Positions 38,101 through 46,195 of a stretch of 64,000 nucleotides of DNA are shown here, one piece after another. A program made the position numbers and the translations under genes. The DNA comes from Woeseiaceae bacterium (GTDB lineage: Bacteria; Pseudomonadota; Gammaproteobacteria; Steroidobacterales; Woeseiaceae): assembly GCA_013043165.1 (NCBI GenBank), contig JABDOQ010000051.1, positions 62,001 through 126,000 of the forward strand, given 5' to 3'. Below the pieces are notes generated by a model. It did no database searches. It worked only from the letters and a program-made list of their open reading frames with translations, and was not told the origin of the DNA. Each line of letters begins with the position of its first letter. The first letter of the stretch is position 1.

Positions 38101-38503
38101 CACGACGTTTTGCCCCACGTCGGGGCGGCCGTACCGCGACAAGCCTCGCCTGTACCTTGATCGAGCCGATTTCGAGGCACAATCAGACAATGCCTTCATG
38201 GTATTCAGGGAAAAGAACGCATGGTCGCTCGATGCGCGTTTGCACGGTGCCAGGCACCGCATCGAACTCAATGGAAAACTCGACTACACCGGCCCCTCAT
38301 TCAGCGCACGGATCGATCCACTCACGTTTGAAGTCGAGCGCGCTGAAATGACGCGCCGCGACGATACTTATTCGCTGGAGCCGTGTGCAGCGATGTTCGT
38401 GCTGCTCAACGGCATCCAGCGATCTCTGCCCTTCCTGCCAGCGGCTTTGCCGGCTGATTCGGCCGCGGCAGGACGAATTGCTCATCCGGGTTACGAGCAA
38501 TGA
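35120..38503 (+). CDS. ygfK: YgfK-type FAD/Fe-S oxidoreductase (putative urate/selenate reductase subunit)
   Basis: Large iron-sulfur flavoprotein homologous to E. coli YgfK, once called a selenate reductase subunit and now tied to anaerobic urate degradation. ATG 35120 after GGGAGG. Order of parts: dihydroorotate dehydrogenase-like barrel (about 1-440; GPAAGPHSQMAQNI, STMHGCPPDEIE), a Cys-rich GltD-like entry (APCVDECPLDQKVPRYMNA, CDHLCEQACIR), FAD/NAD Rossmann domains (IGAGPGGMSAAIELA, GVVGAGDTAMDCARVA), and C-terminal 4Fe-4S motifs (CLDCDRYCSICVGVCP, CNECGNCTTFCP). 1127 residues against about 1032 in E. coli. First gene of the operon; electrons probably come from ferredoxin or NADPH. Confidence 0.9.
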   Translation: MSELFRPISIEQLASWLFAELESRNTIFGIPRQHFFVPRTDAAYRTSAFGHALDTPFGPAAGPHSQMAQNIISAWLCGARYVELKTVQTLDVLDVSKPCIDMEDEGYNVEWSQELKVYQSFDEYLRAWVLIHALHHKLGFPGSSPALVFNLSVGYNLEGLLKPNMQWFLDQMHDCSDYKQSIIDQVAAWYPPVRELDIPDCISDNVTLSTMHGCPPDEIESISTYLLRERHLHTLVKCNPTLLGPERVRTLLNKDLNFTDVIVPDIAFEHDLKYSAAVPMLGRLRKTASECGLEFGVKLSNTLEVENVRPVFDSTEDMSYLSGRPLHAITVNLASRLAQEFDGGLPMSFSAGASCFNAPDLLAAGMQTITVCSDLLKTGGYLRLLDYIDRVDASFRKAGAAGIEEFVLKSANANNSSADIKVAALLNLRLYADVVRSNPDYAKNGFDTSHTKTSRALGMFDCIKAPCVDECPLDQKVPRYMNAVRQGDIPGARRIIQGDNPLPCILGRVCDHLCEQACIRTHLDEPLAIRDIKRFVMDQPSHSGVGRTPKPAGKKVAIIGAGPGGMSAAIELARNGLQVEIFEQRAYPGGMVGGAVPEYRLPQSVFDKDFGTLEKLAVKIHYKQRVGQDIQLSQLRRDGFDHVVIMVGAQLSKTLPLEGEDCAGVVDALQFLRQSRENRALDIGRRVGVVGAGDTAMDCARVAWRQNHSDVTLIYRRTVDQMPADREEVEQLIAEGIEVLELSKPQSLEVEDGKLKALRCRRMMYAGDRDASGRKIPHEIPDSEFKVPLDTLILAISQHAVLDFFDQEPIEINDRGYIKVDPVTFETSVPGVYAGGDVANAGPSSIVKAAAAGIAIADAILGRHASAPCVVDPVPVDTAALLRRRSQKQRRVSAPQTELDDRDNFDEVVLTYSGHQAETEAARCLDCDRYCSICVGVCPNLALLTYETGSFDVRLPELRFEKDEFHVAAGKSYRVMQPFQVAVLTDFCNECGNCTTFCPTSGRPYRDKPRLYLDRADFEAQSDNAFMVFREKNAWSLDARLHGARHRIELNGKLDYTGPSFSARIDPLTFEVERAEMTRRDDTYSLEPCAAMFVLLNGIQRSLPFLPAALPADSAAAGRIAHPGYEQ

Positions 38504-38504
38504 C

Positions 38505-39827
38505 ATGAGTTCGCTGCTGATAACCAACGGCCACATTGTCACGCTCGATGCCGACAATCGGTTTATCGAGAATGGCAGCATCTACATTGATGGGCATGAC
38601 ATCATCGATGTGGGCAACTTCGCCCCTGACACCTATTCTGTGGACCGCACGATCGACGCCCGTGGCAGCCTGGTCATGCCAGGGCTGATCAACGCTCACC
38701 ATCACCTTTATTCGACCTTCGCACGCGGTTTCACGCCTCCCGGCCCGCAGGCCACGACGTTCGAAGACAATCTCAAGAGCCTGTGGTGGAAACTGGACGC
38801 CGCGCTGGATTCCGATGACGTCTACTACTCGGCATTGCTGGCGATAATGCACGCGGCTCGGGCCGGCTGCACAACGATCATTGATCATCACGCCTCGCCT
38901 TCGTGTTGCGATGGCAGCCTCGATGAAGTCGAACGGGCTTTCAGAGATGTAGGCCTGAGCGGCTGCCTTTGCTACGAGGTTTCAGACCGCAATGAGGTGG
39001 GCCAGGGCATCGAGGAAAATGAACGCTACATCCGGAAATGCCGCGCTTCGGACGACGGCCAGATGGCGGCGTCGTTCGGCCTGCACGCACTGATGACGCT
39101 CGGCACCCGGACGCTCGATCGTTGCGCTGATATCGGCAATTCCCTGGATGCCGGATTTCACGTACACGCGGCCGAGGACGAGATCGACGTTACGGTAACC
39201 ATGGAACGCTACGGGCGGCGCATCATGGACCGTTTTCTCGACTTTGCCATACCGGGTCCCAAGACAATCTTCGTGCATGGCATCCACTTTGGGCCCCGGG
39301 AGCTGGACCTGCTTCGTTCCACCGATTCGATGCTCGTGAACGCCCCCGAGTCCAATATGAACAATGGGCTCAGCGTCGCGCCTGTTCTGGACATGCTCAA
39401 GCACGGCGTAACCGTCGGCGTCGGCACTGACGGGATGTCGTCGCATGTGATTTCCCAGGCCCGCGCCATGTATCTTCATCAACGCACGTATCATCGGGAT
39501 CCGACCGTGGCCTTTACAGAGGCTTGTGAGATTCTTCTCAACAACAACCGCCAGATTTGCAATCGCCTGTTTCGTGAACCCAGAGGCATGATCGAAACAG
39601 GGCAACTGGCCGACATCATCATTCCAGACTACGTGCCGTTTACGCCGTTGAACGCCGAAACCTTCTATGGGCACCTGCTGTTTGGCCTGAGTTTTGCGCG
39701 CGTTCGCACAACCATCGCGCGAGGCCGCGTCATTGTCGACGACGGCCGCCTGATGCACCTCGACGAGGATGAAATCCGCGCACGCTGCGCCGAACAAGCA
39801 CATCGAATCTGGGCGAGAATACATTGA
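38505..39827 (+). CDS. ssnA: SsnA-type amidohydrolase
   Basis: Metal-dependent hydrolase of the cytosine deaminase/chlorohydrolase superfamily, equivalent to E. coli SsnA, which is proposed to open a purine ring after reduction of urate. Metal ligands: INAHHHLYS, HVHAAED, FVHGIHF and GVGTDGMSS. The stretch FEDNLKSLWWKLDAALDSDDVYYSALLAIMHAARAGCTTIIDHHASP (only part needed) closely matches SsnA. ATG 38505 follows the ygfK stop by one base; 440 residues, as in E. coli (442). Confidence 0.9.
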   Translation: MSSLLITNGHIVTLDADNRFIENGSIYIDGHDIIDVGNFAPDTYSVDRTIDARGSLVMPGLINAHHHLYSTFARGFTPPGPQATTFEDNLKSLWWKLDAALDSDDVYYSALLAIMHAARAGCTTIIDHHASPSCCDGSLDEVERAFRDVGLSGCLCYEVSDRNEVGQGIEENERYIRKCRASDDGQMAASFGLHALMTLGTRTLDRCADIGNSLDAGFHVHAAEDEIDVTVTMERYGRRIMDRFLDFAIPGPKTIFVHGIHFGPRELDLLRSTDSMLVNAPESNMNNGLSVAPVLDMLKHGVTVGVGTDGMSSHVISQARAMYLHQRTYHRDPTVAFTEACEILLNNNRQICNRLFREPRGMIETGQLADIIIPDYVPFTPLNAETFYGHLLFGLSFARVRTTIARGRVIVDDGRLMHLDEDEIRARCAEQAHRIWARIH

Positions 39828-39852
39828 TAAACTATTGGAATAGTTGATTTTT

Positions 39853-40734
39853 ATGGGAGGCTGGAAAAACTACCATGTGCCGGGGACGGTCGAGGAAGCG
39901 ATCGCCGTTTTGCGCAATTACGACGGCCGTGCCCGCGTTATCGGCGGCGGCACCGACCTCCTTGTGGAAACCCGACGGGGCTTGCGGCGTCCTTATGAAG
40001 CGATGGTCGACGCATCGCGTATCGCGGGCCTCAACACCATCACCCGGACCGAGGACAGCATCGTAATCGGCTGCGGCGTTACTCACACCGAGATCGTCAA
40101 CGACGTACGCATCATTCGGCACGGTCAATGCCTCGCCGAAAGCTGTAGCGTCATCGGTGGTCCGCAGGTCCGCAATGTTGGCACGCTCGCTGGTAACGTC
40201 GCCCACGCACTGCCCGCTGGCGACGGTACGATCGGCCTGTTGGCACTCGGTGGGGATGTCGAAATCGCCGGTACCTCGGGTCGACGCTGGATACCGGCCA
40301 AGGACACGTTCATCGGTCCGGGCAAAAGCGTGATTGATCGCCATCGGGAAGTACTGACAAGGCTGCGATTCGAAGCAACGCGCAGCGGCGAAGGTTCTGC
40401 ATTTCATCGCGTCATGCGGCCGCAGGGTCTTTGTCTGCCTATTATCTCCATGGCGGCACGGCTGACAGTGGAGCGTGGCACCATCACCGCCGCGAGTATC
40501 AGTATGGGGCCCGTAGGCCCGGTGCCCTGGTTCGCGGAACCCGCCGCCCAGGCGCTCATCGGAGGACCCGCGAATGAGGAGCAGTTCGAAAAAGCGGTAG
40601 CCATCACCCTCGCTAACGTTACCCTTCGGACCAGCAAGTACCGGGCTACCGAGGAATATCGGTCGGCGATGATCCAGAGCTATCTGCCGCTCATCCTGGC
40701 AAGAGCCGCCGCGCGCGCAGGAGCCAAAGCATGA
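39853..40734 (+). CDS. xanthine dehydrogenase family FAD-binding subunit
   Basis: Flavin subunit of a molybdenum hydroxylase. FAD-binding motifs RVIGGGTDLLVE and GGPQVRNVGTLAGNVAHALPAGD are clear, followed by the CO-dehydrogenase flavoprotein C-terminal domain. 293 residues from ATG 39853 (a TTG nine bases earlier is possible; ribosome site weak). It overlaps the catalytic subunit gene by four bases, so the pair forms one enzyme: electrons from purine oxidation pass Mo to 2Fe-2S to FAD and then to NAD or another acceptor, or in reverse. Confidence 0.9.
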   Translation: MGGWKNYHVPGTVEEAIAVLRNYDGRARVIGGGTDLLVETRRGLRRPYEAMVDASRIAGLNTITRTEDSIVIGCGVTHTEIVNDVRIIRHGQCLAESCSVIGGPQVRNVGTLAGNVAHALPAGDGTIGLLALGGDVEIAGTSGRRWIPAKDTFIGPGKSVIDRHREVLTRLRFEATRSGEGSAFHRVMRPQGLCLPIISMAARLTVERGTITAASISMGPVGPVPWFAEPAAQALIGGPANEEQFEKAVAITLANVTLRTSKYRATEEYRSAMIQSYLPLILARAAARAGAKA

Positions 40735-43517
40735 GCCGGCTGCAGATGACAGTGAACGACACCCCCGTCGACATCGAAGTACCGCAGTCGCGCTATTTGT
40801 CCGAGGTGCTGCGAGAGGACCTGCGACTGACCGGAACGAAAATCGGTTGTGCCGAGGCCGAGTGCGGCATCTGCACGGTGCTCGTGAACGGCACTGCGGT
40901 TGTCAGCTGCGTTTTCCCGGCGTTTAAAGCGCAGGGTGCCAGCGTGGAAACGATTGAAGGCCTCCCCCGGGACGGCAAGCTGCATGCACTGCAACAGGCT
41001 TTTCTGCAACATGGCGCGGTTCAGTGTGGTTTTTGCACACCCGGATTAATCATGACGGCCAAAGGGCTGCTGGATCGAAAGGACGCCGCCGGTGAAATCG
41101 TAACCGAAGGCGACGTCCGCACGGCGCTTAAAGACACGTATTGCCGTTGCACGGGCTATCAGAGCGTGATCAACGCCATCCTGCAGGCATCGGGCCAGGA
41201 CGTGTCGCCGTATCTCCCGGAAACCCGGTCAGCAGGGCTGGCTGTCGGCAAGGCACAGCCCAACCCGAATGCGCTGGATAAGATTATGGGCAGCGCCCGC
41301 TTCAGCGATGACTACCGTTTCCCGGGCATGCTCTACGCGCGTACAAAACGCGCCGGAGTGCCGCACGCACGTATCCGCAGCATCGATACCTCCGCGGCGC
41401 GCGATCTTGATGGCGTGCACGCCGTTTTGACGCATGAGGACGTACCGGGCCGCAATGCGCACGGCGTGGTGAGCGTTGACTGGCCGGTCCTTTGCGCGCG
41501 TAAAGTCCGCTACGTCGGCGATGCGGTGGCAATCGTGGCGGCCGAATCGCAGGAAATCGCAGCCGCGGCGCTTGATTTGATCCATGTCGATTATGAAGAA
41601 CTGCCGGCCGTGACCGATGTCATCCTGGCTACCGCGCCCGACGCACCGCTGGTGCACGAAAAGCGGCCCGACGGCAACCTGCTGAAGCACATCAAGGTAA
41701 AGAAAGGCGATATCGATTCCGGCTTTGCAGATGCGGATGTTGTTGTCGATCAGACCTACCGCACACCGACGACGGAACACCTTTTTCTCGAGCCCGAGTG
41801 CTCGATTGCTGTTCCCGCCGGCTTCGATCCAGCAAGCTTCGGCGGTCACTGTGATGCTCTCGCTGTGCGCGGTGAGACTGCGAGACACGGCAAGACGACG
41901 ATTTACGTCGGCAGCCAGATACCGTACATCGACCGCGACCAGGCCGCGGCGACGCTGGGAGTGGAGAGCGATGCGGTGCGGGTTGTCGCGACGCTCATGG
42001 GCGGTGGCTTCGGCGGCAAGGAAGATATTGCCGGTCAGATCCATGCGGCTCTGCTCGCGGAGGCCACGCAACGGCCGGTGAAAATGTTGTACTCGCGACA
42101 GGAAAGCATGCTGGTGCATCCGAAGCGTCACTCAACGATCATTCGTATTCGTACCGGTGCAACAGACGACGGCAAGTTGACCGCCGTGCAGGCAACGCTC
42201 TACGGCGACGGTGGCGCTTATGCCAGTCTCAGCGAAAAGGTGCTCACGCGTGCAACCACCCATGCGACCGGCCCGTACAACGTACCCAACGTAAAGGTTG
42301 ACTGTTTCGCCGTCTATACCAACAACGTTCCCTGTGGCGCGTTTCGGGGATTCGGCGTTACGCAGAGCTGTTTCGCGGTCGAGAGCAACATGGACATGCT
42401 CGCCGAGAAGCTGGGACTCGATCCAATAGAATTTCGCCGCATCAACGCACTCGATGTCGGCTCGGAGACATCGACCGGACAGGTATTGCGAGAAAGTGTC
42501 GGCCTGAAAGAATGCATCGACAAGGTCGAACGCGATGTGCGCGGTGAAGACTTTCGCTGGAGCTGGAATGAGGGCCATCGCCGGTTCGCGTGGGGCATGG
42601 CGGTGGGCTACAAGAATACCGGGCTGGGCGGTGGCGCACCCGACAAGGCGACGGCCGAAGTCGAGGCATGGGAAGATCCCGGCAAGGGCCTCATGGCCGA
42701 GGTACGAATCTCGTCAGCAGAAATGGGCCAGGGCTTGCCGGCCGTACTCGTCGCTTGTGTCGCGGAAGAACTGGGCATTCCCACCGAGCATGTCAGCGTG
42801 TTGCTTGGCGACACCGACTATTGCCCGGATGGCGGCCCGACGACGGCCAGCCGGCAAACCTACCTCAGCGGCAACGCGGCACGGCTGGCCGCCAAAGATG
42901 TGTCGCAGCAGCTGGCGACAGCAAATACTGCCGCGAGAATCAAAGCCAGGCATGAATACTGGGCACCCAAAACCATGCCGCTCGGTAAGGGCGGCGACAT
43001 GCACGTTGCATTCGGTTTTTGTGCGCAGGCCGTATTGTGCGAAATCGATATGCGGACCGGCGAAGTCAGCGTCCGCAAGGTCGTTGCCGCGCACGATGTT
43101 GGTCGTGCCATCAACCCGTTGACGCTGGAAGGGCAGATTGAGGGCGGCATCGTCATGTGCATCGGCTATACATTGACCGAACACTACATCCAGGAAGAGG
43201 GCAAGCCCTGGACGAATGTCATGGCGCGTTACAAGACGCCGAGCATCACGCACGCGCCCCGGATTGTCTCCCACATTGTGGAGCACAGCACCACCGACGG
43301 GCCATACGGTGCGAAAGGCGTCGGCGAATTACCCAGCATTCCGACCAGTGCGGCGATTACAAACGCAATTTGCCGCGCCACTGGCGTACGTGTTCGCAGT
43401 CTGCCCGTCGACCAGGATACGCTGCTGCGAGCCATTCGCAGCGGCGCAAGCGAAGTTGAGCTCGCATGGGGCGACCGTGCGCCTATTCCCACAATACTCC
43501 TGGGAGGGCAACAGTGA
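40731..43517 (+). CDS. xanthine dehydrogenase family protein, fused 2Fe-2S and molybdopterin subunit
   Basis: Catalytic subunit of a molybdenum hydroxylase with the small subunit fused at the N terminus. Residues 1-160 hold two 2Fe-2S sites (GCAEAECGICTVLVNGTAVVSC and CGFCTPG with CRCTG). The rest is the molybdopterin domain: GGGFGGKED, AFRGFGVTQ, SSAEMGQGLPAVLV and the catalytic glutamate in GAKGVGELPSIP. 928 residues, comparable to E. coli XdhD (956). It can hydroxylate purines to urate; in the anaerobic pathway an XdhD-type enzyme has also been proposed to act reductively. No in-frame UGA is needed, so no selenocysteine is encoded. Confidence 0.9.
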   Translation: MSRLQMTVNDTPVDIEVPQSRYLSEVLREDLRLTGTKIGCAEAECGICTVLVNGTAVVSCVFPAFKAQGASVETIEGLPRDGKLHALQQAFLQHGAVQCGFCTPGLIMTAKGLLDRKDAAGEIVTEGDVRTALKDTYCRCTGYQSVINAILQASGQDVSPYLPETRSAGLAVGKAQPNPNALDKIMGSARFSDDYRFPGMLYARTKRAGVPHARIRSIDTSAARDLDGVHAVLTHEDVPGRNAHGVVSVDWPVLCARKVRYVGDAVAIVAAESQEIAAAALDLIHVDYEELPAVTDVILATAPDAPLVHEKRPDGNLLKHIKVKKGDIDSGFADADVVVDQTYRTPTTEHLFLEPECSIAVPAGFDPASFGGHCDALAVRGETARHGKTTIYVGSQIPYIDRDQAAATLGVESDAVRVVATLMGGGFGGKEDIAGQIHAALLAEATQRPVKMLYSRQESMLVHPKRHSTIIRIRTGATDDGKLTAVQATLYGDGGAYASLSEKVLTRATTHATGPYNVPNVKVDCFAVYTNNVPCGAFRGFGVTQSCFAVESNMDMLAEKLGLDPIEFRRINALDVGSETSTGQVLRESVGLKECIDKVERDVRGEDFRWSWNEGHRRFAWGMAVGYKNTGLGGGAPDKATAEVEAWEDPGKGLMAEVRISSAEMGQGLPAVLVACVAEELGIPTEHVSVLLGDTDYCPDGGPTTASRQTYLSGNAARLAAKDVSQQLATANTAARIKARHEYWAPKTMPLGKGGDMHVAFGFCAQAVLCEIDMRTGEVSVRKVVAAHDVGRAINPLTLEGQIEGGIVMCIGYTLTEHYIQEEGKPWTNVMARYKTPSITHAPRIVSHIVEHSTTDGPYGAKGVGELPSIPTSAAITNAICRATGVRVRSLPVDQDTLLRAIRSGASEVELAWGDRAPIPTILLGGQQ

Positions 43518-44986
43518 ACCTGATACCTGAATTGCGCGAAGACGTGCGGCGGAAGAGCATGGCGCGCGCCCGTGCGCAGAAGATTGTCCTGCCCACGTTC
43601 GCCCAGCAAAAAGACCCGACGCTGGTTCCGGACGCGATAAAAACCCGCTTGAAAAGCGTTGGCCTTTGGGACCTGGACCCGGCGAACCTGTTTCGTATCA
43701 CCTGGAAAAACGAGCCCGTCGAACATGGCGGAGGCTTCGGAGAAGGAAACTGGATCGAATTTCCGCCGGCGTTGACGGGCATCGACGCGACGATCGTCGG
43801 TATTGTCGGCAACTGGTTTCCGACAGGCGCTCACAAAGTCGGTGCTGCTTACGGTTGCCTTGTGCCGCGCCTCGTAACAGGCGCCTTCGACCCCGATACG
43901 CAGAAGGCCGTATGGCCATCGACCGGCAACTATTGTCGGGGCGGTGCTTACGATTGTGCCTTGCTCTCCTGCCCGGCTGTCGCGATTTTGCCCGAGGGCA
44001 TGAGTCGCGAACGCTTCGAGTGGCTCAGGGAAATAGGCACCGATGAAATCATCGCAACGCCCGGCAGCGAGTCAAACGTCAAGGAAATCTACGACAAATG
44101 CTGGCAACTGCGTAAGGAGCGCGGCGACGGCATCGTTGTGTTCAACCAGTTCGAGGAATTCGGCAACGCGATCTGGCACTACCAGATGACGGGGTCGATC
44201 ATCGAAGAAATTTTCCAGAACCACTATGCGGAAGGACGCCGCCTCTCCGCCTATGTCAGCGCGACGGGCTCGGCCGGAACGATTGCCGCAGGCGACTACC
44301 TGCGCACGCAGCACCCCGGCATCCGTGTCGTCGCTACCGAAGCCCTGCAGTGCCCTACGCTGCTGCAGTTCGGATTCGGCGAGCACCGTATCGAAGGCAT
44401 TGGCGACAAGCACGTTCCCTGGATTCATAACGTGCGCAACACAAATCTCGTGGCCGCTGTCGATGATGAACAGACCATGCAGCTCATGCGTCTGTTCAGC
44501 GAAGACGAGGGCCACGCCTGCCTGCGCCGAGAGGGCGTCGATGATGACATGCTGCAAAACTTGAGCGATATCGGTATTTCCGGCATCTGCAATCTCGTCG
44601 CCAGTATCAAGACCGCGCGTTACTACGACATGGGCGCTCGCGACGTGATCTTCACACCGATCACCGACGCGATGAATTTATATGCATCACGCATGCAGGA
44701 AATGAGAGAAAAATACGGAGCTTACGACGCCCATCTCGCTGATCAGCACTACGGGCGTTACCTGCAGGGGACAACGGCCGACAACGTGCGGGAACTGACC
44801 TACGCCGACCAGAAAGCGCTGCATAACTTCAAGTACTTCACCTGGGTAGAACAACAGGGGCGCACATCGGATGAGTTGCGGCAGCTTTGGGATGAGGATT
44901 TTTGGCGCGAAATATTCTCTCAGGACGTCGTGGACGAGTGGGACCGCCTGATCGATGCATTCAACAATGACGGAGACGCTCGATGA
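43514..44986 (+). CDS. fold-type II PLP enzyme of unassigned function in the purine operon
   Basis: 490-residue PLP enzyme with TrpB- and cysteine-synthase-like features. The PLP lysine is probably Lys108 in FPTGAHKVGAAYG (compare TGAHKINNA of TrpB); WPSTGNYCRGGAYDCALLSCPAVAILPEGMSRERFEWLREIG matches the SSGNTG/PETMS region of cysteine synthases, and SATGSAGTIAAGDYL is the phosphate-binding glycine loop. GTG 43514 follows GGGAGG and overlaps the previous stop by four bases. It is not YgeX by sequence but sits between xdh and ygeY, so it may act on a diaminopropionate-type intermediate. The exact reaction is unknown. Confidence 0.8.
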   Translation: MNLIPELREDVRRKSMARARAQKIVLPTFAQQKDPTLVPDAIKTRLKSVGLWDLDPANLFRITWKNEPVEHGGGFGEGNWIEFPPALTGIDATIVGIVGNWFPTGAHKVGAAYGCLVPRLVTGAFDPDTQKAVWPSTGNYCRGGAYDCALLSCPAVAILPEGMSRERFEWLREIGTDEIIATPGSESNVKEIYDKCWQLRKERGDGIVVFNQFEEFGNAIWHYQMTGSIIEEIFQNHYAEGRRLSAYVSATGSAGTIAAGDYLRTQHPGIRVVATEALQCPTLLQFGFGEHRIEGIGDKHVPWIHNVRNTNLVAAVDDEQTMQLMRLFSEDEGHACLRREGVDDDMLQNLSDIGISGICNLVASIKTARYYDMGARDVIFTPITDAMNLYASRMQEMREKYGAYDAHLADQHYGRYLQGTTADNVRELTYADQKALHNFKYFTWVEQQGRTSDELRQLWDEDFWREIFSQDVVDEWDRLIDAFNNDGDAR

Positions 44987-46176
44987 GCAGCAGCTATTAC
45001 GCGGACGCACTGGAAATCAAGCCCGACCTCGTGAAATTTATGCAGGATATTATCCGCATTCCGTCGCTGAGTTCAGACGAAGGCGCCGTCGTCGAACGAA
45101 TTCGCGATGAAATGTTGAAGATCGGTTACGACGAAGTCACGGTCGATCCCATGGGCAACATTCTTGGCCGCATTGGAAGCGGGCCCCGTATCATCGCTTT
45201 CGACGGCCACTGTGACATCGTCGACGTGGGCGATCCGAAGCTCTGGGATCGTGATCCATATTCCGCTGAAATCGAGGACGGCAAACTCTACGGGCGCGGT
45301 GCGAGCGATATGAAGGGCGGCGTCGCTTCGAGTGTCTATGCGGGTGCATTGTTGAAAAAGCGTGGTATTCCCGACAACGTAACCTTTTATGCAACTGCAA
45401 CGATCCAGGAAGAAGACTGCGACGGTCTTTGCTGGCAGTACATCGTCAAGGAAGGTGGCCTGCGGCCGGACCTCGTCGTCATCACCGAACCAACCAGTCT
45501 GCGCATCTACCGCGGTCATCGTGGCCGCATGGAAATAGAAATTCACACGTCGGGGGTTTCATGCCATGGATCGGCACCCGAACGTGGCGACAACGCGATT
45601 TACAAGATGGCCGATATCATCGCCGACATCGAGAAACTCAATGATCGTTTGCCACCGCGGGATCCGCTGGGCAAAGGCACGGTTACGATCAGTGAGATTC
45701 GGTCCAGTTCGCCGAGTCTGTGCGCGGTTGCTGATGGCTGCACTATACATCTCGATCGCAGGCTGACGATCGACGAGACCGAAGACACGTCGGTCGCGGA
45801 AATCCGGGCCCTCCCGTCGGTGCAGGCAGCAAACGCAACCGTGACTGTTCTCGACTACGCGGTACCCAGTTACACCGGCCTCACCTACCCGACTCGCAAG
45901 TATTATCCAACGTGGGAAACGAAGGAAGACGAGCCACCCGTATTGGCGGCAGTCGCTGCGTACAAGCGCGCTTTCGAAAAGGAGCCTGAGGTCGGGCACT
46001 GGACGTTCAGTACCAACGGTGTCGCCACGGCCGGCATGCACCATATTCCAACGATCGGATTCGGCCCGGGCCACGAACGTTTCGCGCATGCGCCCAATGA
46101 AGAAACCGAAGTCGAACACCTTGTCTGCGCGACGGCCTTCTACACTGCCCTGGTCGAAGAGTTCGCCAGCGAATAA
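44983..46176 (+). CDS. ygeY: YgeY-type M20 family hydrolase
   Basis: Two-zinc M20 peptidase/deacylase related to E. coli YgeY, an enzyme proposed to hydrolyse a ureido intermediate of anaerobic urate breakdown. Zinc ligands and catalytic residues are in AFDGHCDIVDVGD, GRGASDMKGGVASSVY, ATIQEEDCDGL and the C-terminal IGFGPGHERFAHAPNEETEVEHL. 397 residues, full length. Its ATG overlaps the previous stop by four bases (ATGA), indicating coupled translation. Confidence 0.9.
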   Translation: MSSSYYADALEIKPDLVKFMQDIIRIPSLSSDEGAVVERIRDEMLKIGYDEVTVDPMGNILGRIGSGPRIIAFDGHCDIVDVGDPKLWDRDPYSAEIEDGKLYGRGASDMKGGVASSVYAGALLKKRGIPDNVTFYATATIQEEDCDGLCWQYIVKEGGLRPDLVVITEPTSLRIYRGHRGRMEIEIHTSGVSCHGSAPERGDNAIYKMADIIADIEKLNDRLPPRDPLGKGTVTISEIRSSSPSLCAVADGCTIHLDRRLTIDETEDTSVAEIRALPSVQAANATVTVLDYAVPSYTGLTYPTRKYYPTWETKEDEPPVLAAVAAYKRAFEKEPEVGHWTFSTNGVATAGMHHIPTIGFGPGHERFAHAPNEETEVEHLVCATAFYTALVEEFASE

Positions 46177-46195
46177 ATCCAGGAGATTCATCAAA

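Noticed and set aside
40731-43517. Possible selenoprotein in the xdh gene, because the cluster is often annotated as selenium-linked
   Set aside because: The frame is fully open with no internal UGA, and no SECIS-like element was seen. Selenium as a labile cofactor cannot be judged from sequence here.
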